Assembly: GCA_002722315.1 (NCBI GenBank)
Contig: PBLG01000007.1
Coordinates: 71,838-135,837, forward strand
From: Lysobacterales bacterium
GTDB taxonomy: Bacteria > Pseudomonadota > Gammaproteobacteria > Xanthomonadales > Wenzhouxiangellaceae
DNA: 64,000 bases
Direction: 5' to 3'
The notes below the pieces were generated by a model. The model was not told the DNA's origin and made no database searches. It was given only the letters and a program-made list of their open reading frames with translations. A program made the translations under genes and the position numbers. Positions 7,738-14,615 of this stretch are shown here, in pieces. How positions within the stretch are numbered: the stretch's first letter is position 1; each line of letters starts with the position of its first letter.

Positions 7738-8265
7738 CTATCGGACTTGCGGCTCTGCACGTTCCGCGCCCGGCAGCGCGAGCATGATCAGCACCGGGAC
7801 GAACCCGAACGGCACCAGGTAGAGCAGTTGCCACCAGCCGCTTTGGCCGGCATCTCGAAGCCGACGGGTGCCCGCGGCCAGCAGCGGAATCAGCGCGATG
7901 ATCGCGACAACGAGATAGAGCCTGTCGTGAATCGCCTGGCCGAGCGCGGATGCCAGAAGCACGAAAAGAAAAAACCACCAGAACTCGGGCCGCGTCGCCG
8001 TTCCCGAAAACTCGGCGCCGCGCTGAATACCTGCGCGGACCGCATCGATCGGCGTATTGGTCGAAGGCGGGCGATCGACGATGAGGTCAGCGGCGTCGAC
8101 CTCGAACACGGCGGCGAGGGCGCGAACCGACTCCATCGAGGCCTTGCCCGACTTTTCCATTCGCTGGATGGTCCTCAGGTTCAGCCCGCAGGCCTCTGCG
8201 AGTTGTTCCTGCGACCACTGGCGCCGGTTTCTGAGTTGCCGAAGCTTGCTGGAATCGATCTGCAT
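7738..8265 (-). CDS. XRE-type helix-turn-helix fused to a DUF805 membrane domain
   Basis: 175 residues from the ATG at 8265. Residues 1-62 are a Cro/C1-type HTH ('LRQLRNRRQWSQEQLAEACG', then 'LNLRTIQRMEKSGKAS'). Residues 85-165 are DUF805-like, with three hydrophobic segments and the family's 'RRLRDAGQSGWWQLL' signature. The arrangement suggests a membrane-tethered DNA-binding regulator, but ligand and target are not known. A longer in-frame upstream extension lacks HTH-family similarity and was not used. It is divergent from ppk2 across a 188-nt region. Confidence 0.85.
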   Translation of the reverse strand: MQIDSSKLRQLRNRRQWSQEQLAEACGLNLRTIQRMEKSGKASMESVRALAAVFEVDAADLIVDRPPSTNTPIDAVRAGIQRGAEFSGTATRPEFWWFFLFVLLASALGQAIHDRLYLVVAIIALIPLLAAGTRRLRDAGQSGWWQLLYLVPFGFVPVLIMLALPGAERAEPQVR

Positions 8266-8453
8266 CTTTGTGTTCTTCGCGAGGTGCCTGATGGCGGCAA
8301 AAGATACCGGCGAACGCCGCCACAGTCTACGACGCAATGACGGCGCCGCTGCGACAGCAGTGCGACATCGGCCATCGAGCTCGCCCCGCCCGGGTTGGCC
8401 CGCGGCCACGACGGCTGACGCATAATCGACCTTACTGCTCAAGAGACATGCCC

Positions 8454-9332
8454 ATGCCCGACTTCGATTCCGACGCTTCCCGGCGCCATCTCGTACCCTT
8501 CGACGGGAATTTCTCGCTGGCCGATTTCCCGACTTCGATCGACGAGCTGCCGGCGAAAAAAGTCCTGAAGAATGAGCTCGAGGACCTGGTCGAGGAACTG
8601 CACGACCTGCAGCGCGTGCTCTATGCCGACGGCCGCTACGCCGTGCTGGCGGTTTTCCAGGCCATGGACGCGGCGGGCAAGGATTCGACGATTCGCAAGG
8701 TGTTCTCCGGGGTCAACCCGGCCGGGTTTCGGGTCGAGGCCTTCGGCGTGCCCAGCGAGCGCGAGCGCAAGCACGACTTTCTCTGGCGCTGTGCGCGGGC
8801 GCTGCCCGAACGCGGCAAGATCGGCATCTTCAACCGGTCTCACTACGAAGAATGCCTGGTGGTTCGCGTGAAGCCCGAACTGCTGGAGGGCCAGAATCTC
8901 CCCCACGTCGATCCTGCGACGATCTGGGACGAGCGCCTGGAGTCGATTCGGCAGTGGGAACGCCACCTGGCGCGAAATGGAACCGTGATCGTCAAGTTCT
9001 GGCTGAACGTGTCGATGGAAGAGCAGAAGAATCGTTTCCTGCGCCGGCTGGACCGGGCCGACAAGCACTGGAAGTTTTCGGCCAAGGATCTCGACGACCG
9101 CGCGCGCTGGCCGGAATACATGCACGCCTACCAGGAGGCGCTGCGCCGGACCTCGCGCGATTTCGCCCCCTGGTACGCCATCCCGGCCGATTCCAAGCCG
9201 TACATGCGCGTGGCCGTTGCGCGCACCATGGTGAATACGCTGAGACGGCTCGACCTGTCCCATCCGGAATTGTCCGAGGACGAGCGGCGGGCGCTGACCG
9301 CCTCGAGAAACAGGCTGGTTTCGCCGGACTGA
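8454..9332 (+). CDS. Polyphosphate kinase 2 (PPK2 family)
   Basis: 292 residues from the ATG at 8454, which has an AAGAG sequence 8 nt upstream; an ATG at 8448 is equally in frame. The P-loop 'FQAMDAAGKDSTIRK' (about 68-82), lid-loop arginines and 'GIFNRSHYEECLVVRV' (Walker B region) are the PPK2 core. The enzyme transfers phosphate between inorganic polyphosphate and nucleoside mono- or diphosphates in the cytoplasm. A single PPK2 domain is present; the sequence resembles the short single-domain class that phosphorylates AMP/ADP or GDP, though the exact substrate cannot be assigned. It stands alone, with an amidohydrolase gene 75 nt downstream. Confidence 0.93.
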   Translation: MPDFDSDASRRHLVPFDGNFSLADFPTSIDELPAKKVLKNELEDLVEELHDLQRVLYADGRYAVLAVFQAMDAAGKDSTIRKVFSGVNPAGFRVEAFGVPSERERKHDFLWRCARALPERGKIGIFNRSHYEECLVVRVKPELLEGQNLPHVDPATIWDERLESIRQWERHLARNGTVIVKFWLNVSMEEQKNRFLRRLDRADKHWKFSAKDLDDRARWPEYMHAYQEALRRTSRDFAPWYAIPADSKPYMRVAVARTMVNTLRRLDLSHPELSEDERRALTASRNRLVSPD

Positions 9333-9407
9333 TCCGCGCCGGCCTTCGCCTTGACGCGGCGGGCGCGATCGGCGATGGTTGCCGGACGATATTCAACGGA
9401 ATCGGCC

Positions 9408-10775
9408 ATGCACCGCACCCTTCTCTTCGCTCTCCTCATGCTCCTCGGCTCGGCCGCATCCGCCCAGGAGCGTACAGCGCTGGTCGGCGGCCGACTGATC
9501 GACGGCTACGGCGGCCCGCCGCTGGCCGACAGCGTGATCCTGGTCGAAGACGGAAAGATCACCGAGGTCGGCAGCGTCGACACGCTGGAGGTGCCCGACG
9601 GTTACCGGGTCGTCTCCACCGAGGGCATGGACGTGCTGCCGGGCCTCTGGGAAAGCCACGCCCACCTGATGCTGGTCGGCCACGCCGACTACGTGCACTG
9701 GCAGTCCGAGTACGGCGACCGCTATGCGTCGGAAATCATGCCGGCCGCCGCGGTTCAGCTGCTGCTGGCCGGCGTCACCTCGGCGCGCGACCTGGGCGCG
9801 CCGCTGGCCGTTTCCATCGAGATCCGCGAGGCCATCGAATCGGGTGAAATCCCCGGGCCGCGGCTGTTCGTCTCCGGGCCTTTCCTGCAGCACGAAGTCG
9901 AGGACTGGCAGGACCACTACCGTTGGGCGGTCGAGGGCGAGAAGGACGCCCGGGCCAAGGTCAACCAGCTGGCCGACGCCGGCGTCGACATGATCAAGCT
10001 GGTCGACCAGGACAAGATGACGCTGGCCGAAGGCCGAGCCATTGTCGATGCCGCGCACGCGCGCGGGCTGAAGGTCGTCGGGCACTCGCACCGGCCCGAC
10101 GAGATCCGGCGCGGCCTGGAAATCGGCGTGGACAATTTCGAACATACAGGACTGACCACCGCGCCCGAGTATCCGGAAGACGTGATGCGGATGCTGGTCG
10201 AGCGAACCGCCACCGGCCGCGTGGCGGGCGGGCCGCTGTTCTGGACGCCGACCGTTGAAGGGCTCTACAGCTATACCGAGCTGGTCGAGAACCCCGAAAT
10301 GCTGGACAAGCCGTGCTGGAAGCGTGGCTTGGCGGCGGACACCGTGGCCGACATCCAGGAATCGATCAAGCACCCCGGAAAACTCGGCTACATGCAGCTG
10401 CACCCGCTGCGCGCGCCGACGCTCAAGCGCAAGATCACGCAGCTCAGGGAGGCCGGCGTGGTGTTCCTGGTCGGCACCGACTCCGGCGTTCCGATGAATT
10501 TCCACTGCGACTCGACCTGGCGCGAGATGGACGGCATGGTCGACATCTTCGGCCTGGCGCCGATGGAAGTCATCCGCGCGGCCACCTACTGGCCGGCCGT
10601 GATGATGGGCGTGGCCGACGAGGTCGGCACCGTCGAGGCGGGCAAGGCCGCCGACATCATCGCGGTGAAAGGCGATGTCCTCAAGCACATCAACCTGCTG
10701 GGCAACGTCGACCTCGTGATGAAGGCCGGCACCGTGTACAAGCAGGACGGGCAGCCGATCGAAGCGCGGCTCTGA
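9408..10775 (+). CDS. Secreted amidohydrolase family protein
   Basis: 455 residues beginning with a clear signal peptide (MHRTLLFALLMLLGSAASAQ). The metal-dependent hydrolase fold of the imidazolonepropionase/prolidase-like subgroup is shown by 'ESHAHLML' (first metal histidines), 'DMIKLV', 'VVGHSHRPDEI' and 'VGTDSGVPMNFH' (catalytic aspartate). Members hydrolyse cyclic amides or C-terminal dipeptides; the substrate here is not determinable. Periplasmic location and the many exported peptidases nearby make a peptide-related substrate plausible. It is followed by the 264-bp three-arm repeat. Confidence 0.88.
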   Translation: MHRTLLFALLMLLGSAASAQERTALVGGRLIDGYGGPPLADSVILVEDGKITEVGSVDTLEVPDGYRVVSTEGMDVLPGLWESHAHLMLVGHADYVHWQSEYGDRYASEIMPAAAVQLLLAGVTSARDLGAPLAVSIEIREAIESGEIPGPRLFVSGPFLQHEVEDWQDHYRWAVEGEKDARAKVNQLADAGVDMIKLVDQDKMTLAEGRAIVDAAHARGLKVVGHSHRPDEIRRGLEIGVDNFEHTGLTTAPEYPEDVMRMLVERTATGRVAGGPLFWTPTVEGLYSYTELVENPEMLDKPCWKRGLAADTVADIQESIKHPGKLGYMQLHPLRAPTLKRKITQLREAGVVFLVGTDSGVPMNFHCDSTWREMDGMVDIFGLAPMEVIRAATYWPAVMMGVADEVGTVEAGKAADIIAVKGDVLKHINLLGNVDLVMKAGTVYKQDGQPIEARL

Positions 10776-10862
10776 CCGGCAGGAGCGCGCGAGAAGATTC
10801 AGACCCGCTGCTGGGGAATCCTGGCTTTCTTCGGACCTTGAGCTGAATATTCATACAGTTTA

Positions 10863-11126
10863 CTAATGCAACCGTCAGTATTGCCTCATTCAGGGCTCCG
10901 GACGGATTCGCCTGCAAGGCAAAGTGGCGAAGGCATAGTTGGCCTACGTCGAGCCACTTTAACGCCGCAGGCGGATTCGTCCGGAGCCCCCGCAGGGCTT
11001 GCCTCTCGGCGCACGTGGACTGCGTTGTTGTCGCTCGATGTAGGCCCGGCTACAGACTTCGCGCCAACGCCTTGCCACGAGCGCCGAGAGACAAGCTGAA
11101 TGTGGCAATACTGACGGTTGCATTAG
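10863..11126. repeat. 264-bp three-way-junction repeat with 31-bp terminal inverted repeats
   Basis: The outer arms 10863-10893 and 11096-11126 are reverse complements with one mismatch in 31. Inside are two independent hairpins: 10894-10988 (GGCTCCGGACGGATTCGCC... pairing with ...GGCGGATTCGTCCGGAGCC) and 10997-11095 (GCTTGCCTCTCGGCGC pairing with GCGCCGAGAGACAAGC, closing on TGTAGGCCCGGCTACA). The fold is a cloverleaf. It fills the gap between two same-strand genes. No transposase is present; it could be a miniature non-autonomous element or a structured RNA. The rest of the gap (10776-10862) shows nothing. Confidence 0.85.
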
Positions 11127-11138
11127 AAAGATTCACCC

Positions 11139-12206
11139 ATGATTCGAAAGGAAAAAGGCCGCGGCGCCGTTTCCAACCGCGCCGGGCGGTTTGCCCGCGA
11201 GACGCGCGAAGCGGCGGCCGACCACTGGGCCGAAGAAATGGACGCGCTGCCGAAGCTGGCGACGGTGGTGCGAGCCGAGGCGGCGAAATCGATCATTTCG
11301 CGCAATCGGTCGCCCGACGTCCCGTTCGAGCAGTCGATCAACCCGTACCGAGGCTGCGAACATGGCTGCGTATATTGCTTCGCCCGGCCGACCCACAGCT
11401 ACCTGGATCTCTCCCCGGGCCTCGATTTCGAAACGCGCCTTTACTACAAGCAAAACGCCGCCGAACTGCTCGAAGCCGAACTGCGCAAACCCGGCTACGT
11501 CTGCAAGCCGATCACCATCGGCGCCAACACCGACCCGTACCAGCCGATCGAGCGCGAGCACCGGATCACCCGGCAACTGCTGGAGACGATGCTCGAATAC
11601 CGCCACCCGGTGAGCCTGATCACCAAGGGCGCGCTGATCGAGCGCGATCTCGACCTTCTGTCCGAACTGGCCAGGCACGGCCTGGTTTCGGTGCACGTCA
11701 GCGTCACCAGCCTGGACCCGGAATTGAAGCGCACGCTGGAACCGAGAGCGGCCTCGGCCAGCGCCCGGCTGCGCATGATCGAGCGGCTTGCCGCCGCCGG
11801 GGTGCCGGTGGGCGCATTGATCGCACCGGTGATTCCGGCGCTGACCGATCACGAGATGGAGGCGATCGTGGAGCGCGTGGCCGCGGCCGGAGCCAGAAGC
11901 GCGGGCTATGTGCTGCTGCGATTGCCGCACGAGGTCGCCGGGCTTTTCGTCGAATGGCTGGAGGCGCACTATCCCGACCGCGCGCGCCACGTCATGAGCC
12001 TGGTACGACAGTCCAGGGGCGGCAAGGACTACGACTCGACCTGGGGCGCGCGCATGCGCGGTACCGGCCAGTTCGCCGAGCTGATCGAGAAACGCTTCCG
12101 GCTGGCCTGTCGCCGTTACGACCTGAACCGCCGCAATGACAGCGGGTTGCGCACCGATCGCTTCCGTCAACCCTTGCGCACGGGCGATCAAGCGGCGCTG
12201 TTCTGA
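11139..12206 (+). CDS. PA0069-family radical SAM protein
   Basis: 355 residues. The iron-sulfur site is C-x3-C-x2-C at Cys73, Cys77 and Cys80 ('RGCEHGCVYCFARPTHSYLD'), characteristic of the PA0069/Rv2578c group related to spore photoproduct lyase. The AdoMet-binding TIM-barrel continues with 'GANTDPYQPIE', 'LITKGALIERDLDLL' and 'VSVTSLDPELKRTLEPR'. The family is widespread and its reaction is unknown. Cytoplasmic, with no partner gene: it follows a structured repeat and is convergent with the FG-GAP gene (6-nt gap). Confidence 0.92.
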   Translation: MIRKEKGRGAVSNRAGRFARETREAAADHWAEEMDALPKLATVVRAEAAKSIISRNRSPDVPFEQSINPYRGCEHGCVYCFARPTHSYLDLSPGLDFETRLYYKQNAAELLEAELRKPGYVCKPITIGANTDPYQPIEREHRITRQLLETMLEYRHPVSLITKGALIERDLDLLSELARHGLVSVHVSVTSLDPELKRTLEPRAASASARLRMIERLAAAGVPVGALIAPVIPALTDHEMEAIVERVAAAGARSAGYVLLRLPHEVAGLFVEWLEAHYPDRARHVMSLVRQSRGGKDYDSTWGARMRGTGQFAELIEKRFRLACRRYDLNRRNDSGLRTDRFRQPLRTGDQAALF

Positions 12207-12212
12207 TCCGGG

Positions 12213-13955
12213 TCAGTCCTCGAAACCGTCGGCAAATATCCTGGCAAGGGTCGCCGCGCCGTCGATCAAAAGAAGATTGCCGACGTCGACCGTGTTCGGC
12301 GCCAGGCCGTCGCCGGTCATCTCGTTGATGATCAGGTCGGCGACGCCGTCGTCGTTCAGGTCGCCGGACGCGGCGCTGTAGGCCAGCGTGTCGCCGACAT
12401 TCCCGGATGCATCGCCGTTGGCGCCGTAGATCTCATGGATAGCCACTTCGTCGGCACCTGGATAAGCGCCCGGCGCCAGGTCTGAAAATCCGGGCCAGCG
12501 GCCGTCGCGGCCCAGCAGGACGTGCAGTGTCCCGGCATTCGTGCGGCCCAGCGGGTTGTCGTGGGGCGAGGAGAACGCGAGATCGTCCCTGCCGTCGCCG
12601 TCGAAATCGCCGTGGAGCGCGGTATCACCGGCGATTGCGCCGCCTATGGGGCCGAGAAATGTCGCCATTTCGATATTCGGTGGCGGCGTTTGCAGGTCGA
12701 AGCTCGCCCCCTTGAACGTCTCGATGTCGTAGATCACGTGGCCGGTTCCGGCGAAGGAGCGACTGATGCCGGCCCAGCCGTTCGCCGTGAGATCGCCGAC
12801 GAAAAGGTCCGGCGCGCCGTCGTTGTCGTAGTCGAGTCCGCCGAGCATTTCCTCGCCGAAGGTCGTGTTGTCGGATGCGCCGTTGATGATGGTCGCGCTT
12901 CCGGGCCCTTCACCGACCACGAAATCGGGCGGTGGCAGCCAGTCGCCGGTGAAGTTGTCGTCCCAGGCGATGTAGACCGTCCCGTCCGGTGCGCCGCCGC
13001 TTCCGTTGCCGCTGCCGCCCAGCGGGGCCAGCGACGCGCCGGCGCGGTTCAGGGCTGCCGCGGCCAGCACCTCGGCACGACCGTTGCCGTCGAGATCGGC
13101 CATCTGCACCGTCGCCCCGAAGTGATAATCGCTGCTGCCGTCCGGCGGCCGAATCCGAGCAATGTCGCCGATCAGCGCGGTCGTGCCGAATCCCGCAAGG
13201 TCGATCTGACCGCCGCCGTCCAGGTGCGCGCCGCCCCGGATCACGTATGCGGTTCCGGCATCGGCAACCCCGCCCTCGTCACGTCGGTCGGCGCCGATCA
13301 CGAGGTCGGCGATGCCGTCGCCCGTGACATCTCCGGTTCGCACCCAGATCCCCAGCCGCTCGCCGGCCTGCGCGCCCAGCAAAGTGGTGACGGACAACTC
13401 GGGCGCCGGCATTCGCAGGTCGACGGGCTGACCGGCGGCGGCGCGATCGCGCAAGGCGGCCTGGCCCGGGACGATAGTCAAGGCGCCGGCGCCGATGCGC
13501 GCGCCGCCGTCGGGGGAGAAATTCTGGCGGCATATGAGCAGGTCGGCAAGCCCGTCGCCGGTGACATCGTCGATCCAGATCTCGCTGCCGGTATTTTCCT
13601 GGACCTGATCACCGAAGAACGCCAGGATTTCGGGATCGGACTGGGCGGTATCCGACGTACCGCGGATCACGCCGTCGCCGAACGCGACAAAAACCTGGCC
13701 CGCGCGGTCTCGACCCAGCGGGCTGGCGAGCATGGCGGCGAAGGCCGTGTCGGCGTGCCCGTCGCCGTCCATATCGCCGCCGCCGGCCACGGGAACACCC
13801 ACGACGCCGCTTCCCACCGACCCGTGCACTCGCTCGATCCGACCCTCGTCGGGATCGACGTCGGCCAGGTCGGTGACCGCGACCGGCTGCGCATGACCGG
13901 GGACGGCCCAGATCGCGAGCAAAAGCACCCAGGCTGCCCGTTCAGTCTTTCTCAT
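12213..13955 (-). CDS. Secreted FG-GAP repeat (integrin-like beta-propeller) protein
   Basis: 580 residues with signal peptide (MRKTERAAWVLLLAIWAVPGHA). At least seven FG-GAP-like blades are visible through calcium-loop motifs such as 'DMDGDGHADTAF', 'DVTGDGIADLVIGA', 'DLDGNGRAEVLA', 'DYDNDGAPDLFVG' and 'DFDGDGRDDLAFSS'. These fold as a calcium-binding propeller used for surface adhesion or recognition. The extreme C-terminus is 'IFADGFED', closely matching the end of the unrelated secreted protein at 33796-36045. No enzymatic domain is seen. Confidence 0.9.
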   Translation of the reverse strand: MRKTERAAWVLLLAIWAVPGHAQPVAVTDLADVDPDEGRIERVHGSVGSGVVGVPVAGGGDMDGDGHADTAFAAMLASPLGRDRAGQVFVAFGDGVIRGTSDTAQSDPEILAFFGDQVQENTGSEIWIDDVTGDGLADLLICRQNFSPDGGARIGAGALTIVPGQAALRDRAAAGQPVDLRMPAPELSVTTLLGAQAGERLGIWVRTGDVTGDGIADLVIGADRRDEGGVADAGTAYVIRGGAHLDGGGQIDLAGFGTTALIGDIARIRPPDGSSDYHFGATVQMADLDGNGRAEVLAAAALNRAGASLAPLGGSGNGSGGAPDGTVYIAWDDNFTGDWLPPPDFVVGEGPGSATIINGASDNTTFGEEMLGGLDYDNDGAPDLFVGDLTANGWAGISRSFAGTGHVIYDIETFKGASFDLQTPPPNIEMATFLGPIGGAIAGDTALHGDFDGDGRDDLAFSSPHDNPLGRTNAGTLHVLLGRDGRWPGFSDLAPGAYPGADEVAIHEIYGANGDASGNVGDTLAYSAASGDLNDDGVADLIINEMTGDGLAPNTVDVGNLLLIDGAATLARIFADGFED

Positions 13956-14073
13956 CCCGAACCTTGTCTCTTGCCTGAGTCCAGTGTACCCCCCGTCGCC
14001 CCTCTGCCATTCCGACGGTCGTTCCTCACCGGGTTCGATCCGAGCCGGCCCGGTGTCCGTAGCCGCAGGCCTT

Positions 14074-14460
14074 TCAGATCGACTCGATGACCCGCTGCAA
14101 GCGACTGCGCACCTCGTCGGCGACCTTGCCGAGATCCGGGTTTTCCACCGCCTGCATGGAGGCGCTCGGATCGACGGCCGAGACTTCGACCTTGCCGTCG
14201 TCGAGTTCGCGCACGATCACGTTGCATGGCAGCATGGTGCCGATCCTGGGCTCGTGCCCGATCGCCTTCCAGGCCATTTCGGGATTGCAGGCGCCCAGGA
14301 TCGTGTAGTAGCGCATGTCGCGATCGAGCTTCTTCTTCATCGTTGCCTTGACGTCGATCTCGGTCAGTACGCCGAAGCCCTCTGCGGAAAGGGCCTCCAC
14401 CGCGCGCTCGCGCGCCTGTTCGGGGGTCGAGTCCAGTGTCCTCGAAAAGTCGTAGCTCAT
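14074..14460 (-). CDS. DUF302 domain protein
   Basis: 128 residues, one DUF302 domain from about 35 to 100, recognisable by 'ALSAEGFGVLTEIDVKATMK', 'ILGACNPEMAWKAI' and 'GTMLPCNVIVRE'. The fold is small alpha/beta; function is unproven, although members often sit near metal or redox genes. No signal peptide. It stands alone between two oppositely oriented exported-protein genes. The 155 nt up to the M14 gene show no other feature. Confidence 0.9.
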   Translation of the reverse strand: MSYDFSRTLDSTPEQARERAVEALSAEGFGVLTEIDVKATMKKKLDRDMRYYTILGACNPEMAWKAIGHEPRIGTMLPCNVIVRELDDGKVEVSAVDPSASMQAVENPDLGKVADEVRSRLQRVIESI

Positions 14461-14615
14461 CTCTGCACCTCTTGAATATCAGGGTTATCTAAAGTATAAG
14501 CCAGCATCGCCTGACTCGTCGGCTCGATCGCTTCTGCAACCGACACTTCGAACAGTCGCTCACGAAGGCCCCGGATTCGCTATCCTCGGTCTCTTCCCAA
14601 CGCCAAGGTCAACCG

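Noticed and set aside
5714-7978. A single 754-residue minus-strand frame over sco, PCuAC and ctaG
   Set aside because: The frame is a coincidental read-through; only its last ~200 residues resemble a protein (Sco), while PCuAC and CtaG are in another frame.
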